DNA of 64,000 bases from Mycobacterium bourgelatii (GCF_010723575.1 NZ_BLKZ01000001.1:1364001-1428000), one strand, 5' to 3'. Shown: positions 44,761 through 53,681, counted from the stretch's first letter. Numbers and translations are program-made. Notes: a model not told the origin generated them from the letters alone.

Positions 44761-45629
44761 ACCAATGCTCGCTTCGCGCGGACGCGCCGGCGCACGTCGG
44801 CGAGTAACAGATAGCTACCCCCCTGACGGATGAATATCGGTATGAATCTGTTGACGAGTGCCACCACCCGGAACAGCAATTCGAACAGGTATTGACGAAA
44901 GTTGCTCCACCGCAACTCCATCGCCTCACGGAAGACCGGCGCGAGGAAGCCCGTGGTCAAGAACTTCACCAACGGACGAAACGGTATGCCGATCAAGGGG
45001 TTGATCATCCGCAGGTTGATCAGATCCTGCAGGTAGCGACGGACCGTCTCGTCCATGGAGACCCGCTCGCAGGCCTCGGTCCAGTACGTGTCGAATTCCT
45101 GACGGGTGGGCGGCCATTGATCCTCGGTGACCTGCAATGTGGTGCCCAGCGTCCATGCCGAGTGGTAGAACTGTTCGGACTGTTCGGGCGTCATCTCCCC
45201 GCGCAGCAGTTGGTAGGTATCTTCGAGGCCGACGAAAAGGCATGCGGCCACCCACATCTGAAGCTCACGGTTGAACGCGTTGTACTTCACGGGACTGTCG
45301 GCGGTCGACTTGACGTGCTTGTGCGAGTCATTGACCGCCTCGCGAAACGCGGCACGATCTTCGGGTGTTCCGAGGATCGCGACCGCTAAGTACTGAAGGG
45401 TGGTGCGGGCGCGTTTCCACGGGTGCTTGAGGATATTTCCCGAGTCCACCTTGCTTTCGACGACGCCATAGCCCACGCCGGGCCACGAGAGTTGCATGAT
45501 GACGTTGGCGGGGCCGCCGGCGAAAGCCCAGAAATCCATAGCGTCTGCCGCGGTGACGGGTTCGGTGTCCCAGCGCGCGGTGCGACGCCGGATCTGGATG
45601 CGATTGCGACTGTCAAGGTTGGAAGTCAT
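44757..45629 (-). CDS. MpaB-family oxygenase (DUF2236, latex-clearing-protein-like)
   Basis: ATG 45629 gives a 290-aa protein that starts 5 nt after the stop of the upstream microprotein gene; longer readings overlap that gene. Features of the oxygenase MpaB/DUF2236 family include F-A-G-G-P-A-N-V-I-M-Q near residue 30, a histidine-containing helix (N-D-S-H-K-H-V) near 100 and W-V-A-A-C-L-F near 122. Family members are b-type heme oxygenases acting on isoprenoid or phenolic substrates. The C-terminal ~40 residues are hydrophobic then basic. It lies in the middle of a three-gene coupled unit. Confidence 0.85.
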   Translation of the reverse strand: MTSNLDSRNRIQIRRRTARWDTEPVTAADAMDFWAFAGGPANVIMQLSWPGVGYGVVESKVDSGNILKHPWKRARTTLQYLAVAILGTPEDRAAFREAVNDSHKHVKSTADSPVKYNAFNRELQMWVAACLFVGLEDTYQLLRGEMTPEQSEQFYHSAWTLGTTLQVTEDQWPPTRQEFDTYWTEACERVSMDETVRRYLQDLINLRMINPLIGIPFRPLVKFLTTGFLAPVFREAMELRWSNFRQYLFELLFRVVALVNRFIPIFIRQGGSYLLLADVRRRVRAKRALV

Positions 45630-45634
45630 AACTC

Positions 45635-45859
45635 TCAGCTCAAGCACACGTTGGCCACGAGCAATGCAGGCCACGACGCGATCGTCCCCAGGATCAGGAC
45701 AATGCGATGGCCGGCAGCGGCCCCGGCGAGGTGGTGGGTGTGGAAAGCCAGCCACACCACGCCGATCACCAAGTACGGAACAAGAAGCATCGCCGCTGTT
45801 CCGAGCCATTCGGCAATGGTCATGTCAAAGCTCAGGATCTTGCGGAGATCGATCGGCAT
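45635..45859 (-). CDS. Small 2-TM membrane protein upstream of MpaB-like oxygenase
   Basis: The 74-aa protein has two hydrophobic helices (M-L-L-V-P-Y-L-V-I-G-V-V-W-L-A-F; V-L-I-L-G-T-I-A-S-W-P-A-L-L) and a short His-rich loop (H-T-H-H) between them. It is the first gene of the unit and ends 5 nt before the oxygenase start. The paralog at 44512 lacks the histidines. A heterodimeric membrane scaffold or electron/heme-related partner for the oxygenase is a reasonable guess. Confidence 0.7.
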   Translation of the reverse strand: MPIDLRKILSFDMTIAEWLGTAAMLLVPYLVIGVVWLAFHTHHLAGAAAGHRIVLILGTIASWPALLVANVCLS

Positions 45860-45997
45860 ACCTACATATGTTAATGCTCATTCCGCGACATGTTGGTAAC
45901 TGTTCCGCCGGATGGCCGAAAGCTATGAGTTTGTTTCGTTTGCGCTGCTGGCGGCTAGTTAATCTGCAATACCCTCGGGACGGTACGGGAGAGGCCA

Positions 45998-46450
45998 ATG
46001 GGCAATTACAACGTCGTGGTCGTTGGGACGGACGGCTCGGAAACGTCGTTCCGTGCGGTGGAGAAGGCCGCGTCGATTGCCGCGGAATCGGACGCGAAAC
46101 TGGTCGTGGCCTCGGCCTTTCTGGATTCCCATGACGACGGCGCCGGCCCCGCTCCCGACCAGGCGCGCACGGTGGAGTACCGGACCCAGGGCAATGCCCC
46201 CATCTACGAAATGCTCCGCAAAGCCGCCGACACGGCGCGCGATGCCGGCGTCAGCGACGTCGAGGAGCGCGCGGTGGAGGGCGCTCCGGTCGATGCGCTG
46301 CTCCAGCTCGCCGACGATGTGAACGCCGACTTGATCGTCGTGGGCAGCGTCGGCACCAACTCCTTCGTTGGCAAAGTCCTCGGTTCCGTTCCGCGGGCGG
46401 TGTCTCGTCGCGCCAAGGCTGAGGTGAAAGTCGTCGACACCGAAGGCTGA
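45998..46450 (+). CDS. Universal stress protein (UspA family, single domain)
   Basis: The 150-aa protein opens V-V-V-G-T-D-G-S-E and has the nucleotide-binding G-x2-G-x9-G-S pattern (G-S-V-G-T-N-S-F-V-G-K-V-L-G-S), so it should bind ATP. Single-domain USPs in mycobacteria respond to hypoxia or starvation. I looked for a DosR-type box in the 138-bp upstream gap and saw none. The ATG is at 45998 with GGGAGAGG about 5 nt upstream. Confidence 0.92.
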   Translation: MGNYNVVVVGTDGSETSFRAVEKAASIAAESDAKLVVASAFLDSHDDGAGPAPDQARTVEYRTQGNAPIYEMLRKAADTARDAGVSDVEERAVEGAPVDALLQLADDVNADLIVVGSVGTNSFVGKVLGSVPRAVSRRAKAEVKVVDTEG

Positions 46451-46479
46451 CGCGGGTCTGTGATCGGCCGCTGTTGGCG

Positions 46480-47610
46480 CTATTGGTCTTGCGTGCCGGT
46501 GAGCTTGCGAATCGTCTGGACCTCAGTGTCCCGGTACGGCCGTCCGTCGGGCTGAAAGAGGTCGTGGAACCACACGCTGGGTGGGGAGGTGTACGGGTGG
46601 TCCCAAGAGTCCCACGGCAGGTACGTCTGGGTCTTTCCGGCTACGAAGCCCCAGTTGTAAGCACCGACGTTGTGTCGCTTAGCGATTGGCAAGATGCCCT
46701 CGATGGTGCTGCCTTGTGATCGGGCCATGTACTCGGTGCACATGATCGGACGACCAAGCGGGGCGAGTTCGGCGATCCTTCCTTCGAATTCACCCGGTGG
46801 CGCATAACTGTGGAAGGTAATGATGTCGGAATTGTCGAGTTGGATTCCGGCAATGGTGCTGCGCCGCTCGGGATCCCAGTAACCGTCCCAGACGCCACTG
46901 GTCAGCGGCTGACTTGGATTAACCTGTCGCGCCCAGCGGAACACCTGGGGGAGCAGGTGAGTCACCAAGTCGAGCTTGTCCTTGCGCTCTACCTTGCGAT
47001 ACACCTTCGCGGGGTTGTCGGGCTCATTCCATAGGTCCCAACCCAGAACGCGGTCGTCATTGCGGAACTGGCTCAACACGCCGGTCACGTATTCGTATAA
47101 AACGCCGTCGTAGCGGCGGTCGGCGAGGTGTTCGGCACCCGGACTCTGCACCCAGCCGGAGTTGTGAATCCCGGGCCGCGGCGCACGTTGAGGACCTATG
47201 CGGGGCAACGGATCCCAGCACGAATCGAACAGAACGAAAAGGGGCTTGATGTTCCGCCGTGCCGCGATGGAGACGAACTGCGAGAGGCGCTTCTGAAAGC
47301 CCTGGCGATCCTGGGCCCACAACAGATCGTGCAGGAATACCCGCACGGTGTTGAACCCGTAGAACCGGGCCACGTTCAGCTCGGCATCGATGCGCCGGGG
47401 GTCGTAGGTGCTCGCTTGGAACATCTCGAGTTGATTGATCGCGTTCGAGGTGATGTAGTTCGCGCCGACCAGCCAACCTTGGGCTTGATACCAGCTCTGG
47501 GCTCGTTCGGCGGGCCACCGACCGGCCTCGGCAGATGCGCGCGGCGCATGGGCCAACGCCATGCCAGCCGCCGCCAGGAGTGGCAGCGTCAAGACCGATC
47601 TACGCCGCAT
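46480..47610 (-). CDS. Exported glycoside hydrolase, GH5-like (cellulase/xylanase superfamily)
   Basis: The 376-aa protein has a signal peptide (R-R-R-S-V-L-T-L-P-L-L then A-S-A-E, residues 1-28). The TIM barrel shows G-F-N-T-V-R-V-F near residue 90, the acid/base glutamate in D-L-W-N-E-P-D-N-P near 195 and the nucleophile in M-C-T-E-Y-M-A-R near 290, all in clan GH-A positions. It acts outside the cell on a beta-glycan, perhaps the mycobacterium's own envelope or host/plant polysaccharide. It converges on the universal stress gene. Confidence 0.9.
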   Translation of the reverse strand: MRRRSVLTLPLLAAAGMALAHAPRASAEAGRWPAERAQSWYQAQGWLVGANYITSNAINQLEMFQASTYDPRRIDAELNVARFYGFNTVRVFLHDLLWAQDRQGFQKRLSQFVSIAARRNIKPLFVLFDSCWDPLPRIGPQRAPRPGIHNSGWVQSPGAEHLADRRYDGVLYEYVTGVLSQFRNDDRVLGWDLWNEPDNPAKVYRKVERKDKLDLVTHLLPQVFRWARQVNPSQPLTSGVWDGYWDPERRSTIAGIQLDNSDIITFHSYAPPGEFEGRIAELAPLGRPIMCTEYMARSQGSTIEGILPIAKRHNVGAYNWGFVAGKTQTYLPWDSWDHPYTSPPSVWFHDLFQPDGRPYRDTEVQTIRKLTGTQDQ

Positions 47611-47712
47611 GCAACGAAGATAGGGTCAGCACGACAGCGTCCTTCGGCAATCAGCGACGTGTTGCGTTTGCGTTACCGAACTGCAACCAAGTTGGGACGG
47701 CTGGTGCCGAAG

Positions 47713-48174
47713 CTAGCCGCGAAAACCGGGACCCGGCTCGGGTGTCACATTGCGTGCGGTGATCTCCTCGCCGCAGTGGGCGCAGATCAGTCTAGGGTCG
47801 ATCAAATTACTACATACATTGTGGCGCAACACAATTGGTGGTCCGTTTGGATTAGGCAAGTGTTCGTCGCCCCACTGCATGAGCACCACGATCGCTCCAA
47901 AGAGTTCCCGTCCCGCGTCGGTGAGCCGATACTCGTGGCGCTCGGGATCCTGCGAATACGGCACCCGATCAAGCAAGCCCACCTCGACGAGCATTCGCAG
48001 CCGCGACGACAGCGTGGGTCGCGGGATGTTGAGATTGCGCGCGAACTGGCCGAAGCGCTGCACCCCGAAGAATGTCTCGCGCAGGATCAGCAGTGTCCAG
48101 CGCTCGCCGACCAACTCGAGTGCCCGCCCGACCGACTCGCCTTCGAAGCGGTGCGACAGGTCGGGTGCGTTCAT
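47713..48174 (-). CDS. HxlR-type winged-helix regulator with C-terminal Cys motif
   Basis: The 153-aa protein has the HxlR core at about residues 10-105 (V-G-E-R-W-T-L-L-I-L-R; R-P-T-L-S-S-R-L-R-M-L). The C-terminal ~40 residues extend the family length and contain N-V-C-x9-C-A-H-C-G-E-E, a possible metal or redox site. It is divergent from the ACAD/LLM/MDR cassette, with inverted GGTTCA/TGAACC sites in the 96-bp gap, and is its likely regulator. Confidence 0.87.
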   Translation of the reverse strand: MNAPDLSHRFEGESVGRALELVGERWTLLILRETFFGVQRFGQFARNLNIPRPTLSSRLRMLVEVGLLDRVPYSQDPERHEYRLTDAGRELFGAIVVLMQWGDEHLPNPNGPPIVLRHNVCSNLIDPRLICAHCGEEITARNVTPEPGPGFRG

Positions 48175-48192
48175 AGTTCAATCACTGTACCC

Positions 48193-48233
48193 GGTTCACT
48201 TACTGAACCACTAGGTGGTAAGTTTATTGAACC
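48193..48233. promoter_or_regulatory. Operator cluster with three GGTTCA/TGAACC half-sites
   Basis: GGTTCA-CTTAC-TGAACC (48193-48209) is a perfect inverted repeat; a further TGAACC lies at 48228-48233, 24 bp on from the previous one. A separate palindrome CCAC-TAG-GTGG covers 48208-48218. All lie between the HxlR start (48174) and the ACAD-like start (48271). Confidence 0.6.
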
Positions 48234-48270
48234 AAGCAGCGGAATGCGGCTGCGAACCCAGGAGCCACCG

Positions 48271-49401
48271 ATGAACCACAGCGATACGGACATCGAGTCC
48301 GTCGCCGCGAAGATCGCGCTCTCGGCCGGCGAGATGTCGGCAGAGACCGACCGCGAGCGTCGACTTCCCGACGGGCTGGTCGACCTGCTGCGTGAGGCCG
48401 GGCTCTTTCGGGCCACCATGCCCATCGAGGTCGATGCATTGGAGCTGGCGCCCGGACCGGCCTTGCGTTGCGCCGAAGCGGTGGCGCGCGGTGACGCCGC
48501 GGCCGGGTGGTGCGTGTCGATAGCAATCACCAGCGCACTGTTGGTCGCGTACCTGCCAGAGTCGAGTCGCGTCGAAATGTTCGGCGGCGGAAAGGGTGTC
48601 GCGGCCGGAGTGTGGGCACCGCGTGGGACGGCGAGATCGGTCGATGGCGGTGTGGTGGTGTCCGGGCGCTGGCCGTTCTGCAGCGGGATCAACCACGCCG
48701 ACATGATGTTTGCCGGCTGCTTCATCGACGAAGGGCGCGTGCCCTCCGTGGTAGCCCTGCGCAAAGACGACCTGCAGGTACTCGACACCTGGCACACGCT
48801 CGGTCTGCGCGGCACGGGCAGCCACGACTCCGTCGCCGAGGACGTCTTCGTACCGGCCGACCGCGTGTTTTCGCTGTTCGACGGGCCGGTCATCGACCGG
48901 CCGCTGTATCGCTTCCCGGTGTTCGGCTTCTTCGCGCTGTCGATCGGTGCCGCCGCGTTGGGCAATGCTCGCGCCGCCATCGACGACCTTGTCGAGTTGG
49001 CTGTCGGCAAGAAAGGGCTCGGTGCAACGAGGACGTTGGCCGAACGCACGCCGACCCAAGCGGCGGTGGCAACAGCGGATTCCGGGCTCCGCGCGGCCCG
49101 GGCCCTGTATTACGAGGCGATAGACGACGCGTGGCAAGCCAGCCAGGAGCCCGGCCCGGTGCCGCTCGCGTTGCGTAACCGGCTTCGCCTTGCAGCCACC
49201 CACGCGGTCCGGACGTCGGCCGACGTGGTGCGCAGCATGTACGACTTGGCCGGCGGTACGGCGATATACGACGGTGCGCCGCTGCAGCGCCGGTTCCGCG
49301 ACGCGTTCACAGCCACCGCTCACTTCCAGGTCAACGAAGCATCTCGCGAACTGCCCGGCCGCGTCCTGCTGGACCTGCCTGCCGAGGTGTCGATGCTGTG
49401 A
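48271..49401 (+). CDS. Acyl-CoA dehydrogenase-fold flavoprotein (possible HsaA/DszC-type monooxygenase)
   Basis: ATG 48271 (376 aa) has AGGAG 6 nt upstream. The ACAD fold is shown by G-D-A-A-A-G-W-C-V-S near residue 75, G-V-W-A-P-R-G-T, S-G-R-W-P-F-C-S-G near 135 and a C-terminal L-A-G-G-T-A-I-Y. The C-S-G-I-N-H region and lack of the acyl-CoA dehydrogenase base suggest the group-D flavin monooxygenases such as HsaA, which need a separate reductase. It is the first gene of a co-translated three-gene cassette. Confidence 0.87.
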   Translation: MNHSDTDIESVAAKIALSAGEMSAETDRERRLPDGLVDLLREAGLFRATMPIEVDALELAPGPALRCAEAVARGDAAAGWCVSIAITSALLVAYLPESSRVEMFGGGKGVAAGVWAPRGTARSVDGGVVVSGRWPFCSGINHADMMFAGCFIDEGRVPSVVALRKDDLQVLDTWHTLGLRGTGSHDSVAEDVFVPADRVFSLFDGPVIDRPLYRFPVFGFFALSIGAAALGNARAAIDDLVELAVGKKGLGATRTLAERTPTQAAVATADSGLRAARALYYEAIDDAWQASQEPGPVPLALRNRLRLAATHAVRTSADVVRSMYDLAGGTAIYDGAPLQRRFRDAFTATAHFQVNEASRELPGRVLLDLPAEVSML

Positions 49402-50372
49402 GCGCGATCGAAGTCGTGCTGCCGTTCTGGCTCGACCGACCAGACCTCGAGGCTGTCCACATCGCGATGGCTGCGTTGGACGCCGGCTTTAACGCGCTGT
49501 GGATCGGCGAAATGGCGACCTTTGATGCGTTCGCCCTGGCGACCGCCATCGGACAGCGCACGAGCGAACTGACGCTGAAAATCGGGCCGCTGCCCGTCGG
49601 TGTTCGCAGCCCCGTGTCGTTGGCATTGGGTGCCAGTTCCGTCGCCGCGCTCACGGGTAGCCGAGTTGACATCGCGCTGGGGGCTTCCAGTCCGGCGATC
49701 GTGGCCGGCTGGCACGACCGACCTTGGGCGCACCACGTGCCCGTGATGCGGGAAACCATCGAATGCCTGCGGTCGATCTTGACCGGCGCACGCACCGACT
49801 ACAGCGGCCAACACGTCCTCAGCCACGGTTTCCGGCTGCGTACCCCTTGCCCCGACACGCGAATTGCGTTGGGAGCCTTCGGTTCAGGCATGATCCGGCT
49901 GGCCGCTCAGCATGCCGACGAGGTCGCCCTCAACCTGTCCACGCCGGCACGTGTCGCGCAGGTGCGCGCCGCGCTCGACGCCGCAGCCGCACGAGCCGGC
50001 CGTGCGGCGCCGCGCTTGACGGTCTGGGTGCCGGTCGCCGTCGAACCCGGTGACGCGGCGCATGCTCAGCTGGCGGCCCAGCTGGCGGTGTATCTCGCGC
50101 CGCCCGGATACGGAGAGATGGTCAGCGCGTTAGGCTTTGAGGATTTGGTTCGCCGCGCCCGCAGCGGCGCCGCTCGCCGCGAATTGGCTGCCGCCGTACC
50201 CATCGAACTGCTCAATCAAGTGTGCGCTTTGGGCACCGCCGACCTTGTCGCGGCGCGACTGCGCGACTATCACGAGGCCGGCGCCGACTGCGTTGCCGTC
50301 GTGCCGTCCACCATCGAAGATCCGGGAGCCCGGACCACCCTTCGAGCAATGACCGGGAGCTTTGCATCGTGA
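49398..50372 (+). CDS. LLM-class F420-dependent oxidoreductase
   Basis: The 324-aa protein starts at GTG 49398 inside the ACAD stop (4-nt overlap). It has the luciferase-like barrel signs: N-A-L-W-I-G-E-M near residue 32, L-K-I-G-P-L-P-V-G near 60, S-R-V-D-I-A-L-G-A-S near 90 and a C-terminal A-G-A-D-C-V-A-V-V-P. It could provide the hydride-transfer step or flavin reduction for its neighbours. Confidence 0.88.
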   Translation: MSAIEVVLPFWLDRPDLEAVHIAMAALDAGFNALWIGEMATFDAFALATAIGQRTSELTLKIGPLPVGVRSPVSLALGASSVAALTGSRVDIALGASSPAIVAGWHDRPWAHHVPVMRETIECLRSILTGARTDYSGQHVLSHGFRLRTPCPDTRIALGAFGSGMIRLAAQHADEVALNLSTPARVAQVRAALDAAAARAGRAAPRLTVWVPVAVEPGDAAHAQLAAQLAVYLAPPGYGEMVSALGFEDLVRRARSGAARRELAAAVPIELLNQVCALGTADLVAARLRDYHEAGADCVAVVPSTIEDPGARTTLRAMTGSFAS

Positions 50373-51391
50373 CTACCATCAACGCCGTCAACACCCAGTG
50401 CCGTCTCGCCGCTCGCCCGGTAGGCCTGCCCAAGGATTCCGATTGGCAGATCGTCGACGAGCCGGTCCGCAGGCTGACCGACGGCGAGATTCTGGTGCAA
50501 GTCGAGTACCTGTCTGTTGATCCCGCCATGCGGACGTGGATGAACGCGGGCCGGTCGTACGTGCCGCCGGTCGAAATCGGCGAGGTAATGCGTGCGGGCG
50601 GCATAGGACGTGTAATCGACTCGCGTCACGGTGGTTTCGCGGTGGGTGACGAAGTCTACGGCACGTTCGGCGTACAACGTTACGCGATTTCCGACGGTGG
50701 CGATGTGACGCCCGTGGATACCTCGCTCGCTCCCGCCCCGGTTCATCTGGGCGCTCTCGGTATCAGCGGGTTGACTGCCTACTTCGGGCTGCTGGATATA
50801 GGTCGCCCGCAACCCGGCCAGACCGTCGTAATTTCCGGGGCCGCCGGCTCGGTGGGCAGCATTGCCGGCCAAATAGCCCGGATCAAGGGCTGCCGCGTGG
50901 TCGGCATCGCCGGTGGCGAGGACAAGTGCCGTTGGCTGGTCGAGGAACTTGGGTTCGAGGCCGCCATCGACTACCAGGCAGGCGATCTGCGACAGCAGCT
51001 GAAGACGCACGCGCCCAAGGGAATTGACGTCTACTTCGACAACGTCGGGGGAGAGACCCTGGAGGCCGCGCTAGGGCGGTTGGCCCGAGGCGCGCGGGTG
51101 GTCATCTGCGGCGCCGTCGCGCAATACAACTCAAGCGGCGAGCTGCGCGGGCCGGCCAACTACATGCAGCTACTGGTCGCACGGGCTTCCATGACCGGCT
51201 TCGTAGTCTTCGACTATGCCCACCGATATGCCGAAGGCGTTGCCCTGCTGGCTAGTTGGCTGCGAAGCGGTGAATTGCGTTCGCGTGAGCAGGTTGTCCA
51301 CGGCGACGTCGCTGACTTTCCCGACGTGCTCCTGGCTCTGTTTCGCGGTGACAACACCGGCAAGCTGGTTCTCGCGCTCGACAAACGCTAG
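50369..51391 (+). CDS. NADP-dependent oxidoreductase of the MDR family (LTB4DH/CurA-like)
   Basis: GTG 50369 overlaps the LLM stop by 4 nt (340 aa). Signs are S-V-D-P-A-M-R-T-W-M near residue 45, G-I-S-G-L-T-A-Y-F-G near 130 and V-I-S-G-A-A-G-S-V-G near 155, the NADP loop of leukotriene-B4-dehydrogenase-like double-bond reductases, which lack zinc. It would reduce an alpha,beta-unsaturated carbonyl. It is the last gene of the cassette under the HxlR-type control. Confidence 0.9.
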   Translation: MTTINAVNTQCRLAARPVGLPKDSDWQIVDEPVRRLTDGEILVQVEYLSVDPAMRTWMNAGRSYVPPVEIGEVMRAGGIGRVIDSRHGGFAVGDEVYGTFGVQRYAISDGGDVTPVDTSLAPAPVHLGALGISGLTAYFGLLDIGRPQPGQTVVISGAAGSVGSIAGQIARIKGCRVVGIAGGEDKCRWLVEELGFEAAIDYQAGDLRQQLKTHAPKGIDVYFDNVGGETLEAALGRLARGARVVICGAVAQYNSSGELRGPANYMQLLVARASMTGFVVFDYAHRYAEGVALLASWLRSGELRSREQVVHGDVADFPDVLLALFRGDNTGKLVLALDKR

Positions 51392-51540
51392 CCCCTGAAA
51401 CCGTTGTGCCTGCGGATGGCCTCCCAATTTTTTGGGTAATGCGGACAGCGTCGGCCGCACGCCCACAGCGGCGCATGAGGCATCTGCCCTAAGAATTTGG
51501 CGCAGATTGTCGGTGGGGTAAAGGGGGTACCAGCATCGGC

Positions 51541-52467
51541 GTGGATGTCCTTTCCTCAGTGACCCGAGAAGTGACCCAGGCTCGTCAGCACCTCGTCTCG
51601 CTGTACCGGCGAACGGGAGCGGATTTGCCGTTCGGTGATCCGTTGCCTTCGCACGGCACTGAGATGGAAGGTTGGTTCTGGCGGCTGTCCGATGCACGCG
51701 AAGGACGGGTCGTCGTCGCGCTATGCAGTGAAAACCGGCATCCCGACGGCAACTGGTCCACGGCCGCGATCGCGTTGCACCCCGGCAAAGTGGTGCGCTC
51801 GGCCGCCATCGACGGCGTGCGAGCCGACCGCACCCGGTTCGCGGTCAAGGCCGAGAGCGGTGATGATCTCGTCGACGCGAGCCGCGAGAAACTCAGGATG
51901 GTCATCGGGGACACCGAACTGGATTTGAAATTCGACGACGAATTCCATTGGCCGAAGGCCTTCGGCGGTGGGGGCGTGTTCTCGTGCGTTCCCTTCCTCA
52001 ATCAGTACTGGCACCCCTATCGATTGGGTGGGAAAGCGTCGGGAACGGTCAGCTGCGGTGACGAACGCTGGACTTTCAGCGGTGCCGCACTGTACTGCGA
52101 ACGCAATTGGGGCGCGGGCTTTCCACTGCGCTGGTGGTGGGGTCAGGCGCACGACTTCGACGAGGCTTTCAAAGGGGAAGACGTGTCCGTCGCTTTCTCC
52201 GGTGGGTTGCTTGAACTGGGCCCGTTGAAGCGAGACGTGACCGGGGTAGTCGTTCGTTTGGGGGATCGCGTTTTGCGCATCACGCCACCCGCATTGGTGT
52301 CGTCTTCCTGCGACCTGGACCGCTGGCGGATCGATGCCCGGACTGCGCGCTACCGTGTGGAGCTGAACGGCGAGGGCACCCCGGAAGGACCACACGTGCT
52401 TCCGGTGCCGCTGCCCGGTGAGCGCCGCAACATCGACACCGACTACGAGTACTTGGCCGGCAAATAG
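51541..52467 (+). CDS. Tocopherol-cyclase-like protein, ended early by an in-frame TAG
   Basis: The 308-aa product resembles the tocopherol cyclase-like family of beta-barrel lipocalin-type proteins (C-S-E-N-R-H-P-D-G-N-W near residue 60; W-H-P-Y-R-L-G-G-K-A-S-G near 155; C-E-R-N-W-G-A-G-F-P near 185). The TAG at 52465 interrupts the expected last strands: reading on in the same frame gives about 28 further residues with V-R-E-W-G-R-T-I-F-N-G and a normal-looking end at TAG 52552, next to a hairpin. The gene is therefore probably truncated by a point mutation. The start (GTG 51541) has only a distant purine run. Confidence 0.75.
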   Translation: MDVLSSVTREVTQARQHLVSLYRRTGADLPFGDPLPSHGTEMEGWFWRLSDAREGRVVVALCSENRHPDGNWSTAAIALHPGKVVRSAAIDGVRADRTRFAVKAESGDDLVDASREKLRMVIGDTELDLKFDDEFHWPKAFGGGGVFSCVPFLNQYWHPYRLGGKASGTVSCGDERWTFSGAALYCERNWGAGFPLRWWWGQAHDFDEAFKGEDVSVAFSGGLLELGPLKRDVTGVVVRLGDRVLRITPPALVSSSCDLDRWRIDARTARYRVELNGEGTPEGPHVLPVPLPGERRNIDTDYEYLAGK

Positions 52468-52556
52468 AGCCTCACCGTGCGCGAATGGGGTCGCACCATC
52501 TTCAACGGCACGACGGACTTGGCGGCTTTGGAGATCGGTAGTCGGCCCGGTTAGTG

Positions 52557-52578
52557 ATTGCCCGGCAATGGGATTTTT
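52557..52578 (+). terminator. Small hairpin with T-run after the original end of the cyclase-like gene
   Basis: ATTGC-CCG-GCAAT is followed 4 nt later by TTTTT. It lies 3 nt past the second stop (52554), which supports that stop as the ancestral gene end. The stem is short. Confidence 0.4.
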
Positions 52579-52682
52579 CACATCTGCGCGTTGCGAAGGT
52601 TAGCTCGCGGCACCTATCGGGTAGCCAAAGGTTAGGTGCATATCACCGAAACAAGCCATCACATCCAAAGGGGGATCGCTTC

Positions 52683-53648
52683 ATGGCGGCATCAGACACG
52701 ACCAAATTACTTGCCCAACTACGCGTGTTGCTCGACTTGACCAACACGGAAATCCAGATCGCGGAAACTCGTATCGCTCAGGCGCGTACCGAAGCGGTGC
52801 GCCGCGAGCTGACCCAGAATGCGGCCAATGGCCGTGAGCGGGCCGAGGCCATCGAGCGAGCGATTCGCGACCTTGGCGGCTTGCCCGACATTCTCGGGCC
52901 CTTCCTGGGCCGTGCCGCCGCGGCGGTGAAGGCCCTGACCGAGCAGGCCGAGCCGTTCGACGAGGCGCTGCTGGGCGACCTGGCGCTGGAAGACCAGCTG
53001 TTGGACCGTGCGCGCTACCTCAAGGCCCTGGCAGTGGCCGCGAAGAACTCGGACGTCGAGGCGCTGGCGACGCGCCTGATCACCGCGCACTCCGCGACGG
53101 TGGACTGGCTGACCACCGTTTTGGCCGAAGAGGCGCTGGGCGGTCCTGTCGCGCTTCGGCGCACACCCTTGCAGGCAGCCACGGGCGCGGCGGTGAAATT
53201 CGTGAACCTCCCCGCGTACTGGTCAGCGCGCGGCGTGGACCGGGCCGTGGAGGCGTTGCGTTCCACCCGGCCCGCGCTTGAGCGGTTGCGTAGCCGCGGC
53301 GAGCATGCCGGTGAGGTTGCAGCCAAGGCGCTGGCCGCGTCCCGCGACGCGGCGTTGGGTGCAGCGGAGCGAGTTACCCGCAACGAAGGTGCCGACCAAG
53401 CCGCCGACACGTTGCGTTCCGCGCGCAGTTCCGCCGGCGTACTGGACGCCTCTGAACTGCCCATTACCGGCTACGACGAGCTCAACGTCAACGATGCGGC
53501 CAACGCGGTGAAGGAGCTGAGCGAGCCCGCTGACATTCGAGCCATCATCAACTACGAAGAGGCGCATAAGAACCGCCAGCGTGTCGTCTCAGCGTCGCAA
53601 ACGCGTCTTGCCGCGATCGCGCAAGAGGTCGTTGGGATCAACAACTAA
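52683..53648 (+). CDS. Ferritin-like domain protein, highly helical
   Basis: ATG 52683 (321 aa) has AAAGGGGGAT about 8 nt upstream. The protein is almost entirely helical. Residues 1-170 look like a ferritin-like four-helix domain (E-I-Q-I-A-E-T-R-I; E-Q-A-E-P-F-D-E; D-Q-L-L-D-R-A-R-Y). The C-terminal half is Ala/Arg-rich amphipathic helix. A clear di-iron E-x-x-H pair is not obvious, so oxidase activity is unsure. A strong hairpin follows the stop. Confidence 0.75.
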   Translation: MAASDTTKLLAQLRVLLDLTNTEIQIAETRIAQARTEAVRRELTQNAANGRERAEAIERAIRDLGGLPDILGPFLGRAAAAVKALTEQAEPFDEALLGDLALEDQLLDRARYLKALAVAAKNSDVEALATRLITAHSATVDWLTTVLAEEALGGPVALRRTPLQAATGAAVKFVNLPAYWSARGVDRAVEALRSTRPALERLRSRGEHAGEVAAKALAASRDAALGAAERVTRNEGADQAADTLRSARSSAGVLDASELPITGYDELNVNDAANAVKELSEPADIRAIINYEEAHKNRQRVVSASQTRLAAIAQEVVGINN

Positions 53649-53681
53649 CTGTCAGCGCCCACACGGCCGCCCACACGGCAT

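Noticed and set aside
45860..45997. DosR-type box upstream of the universal stress gene
   Set aside because: I looked for the GGGACT/AGTCCC core and found no match.
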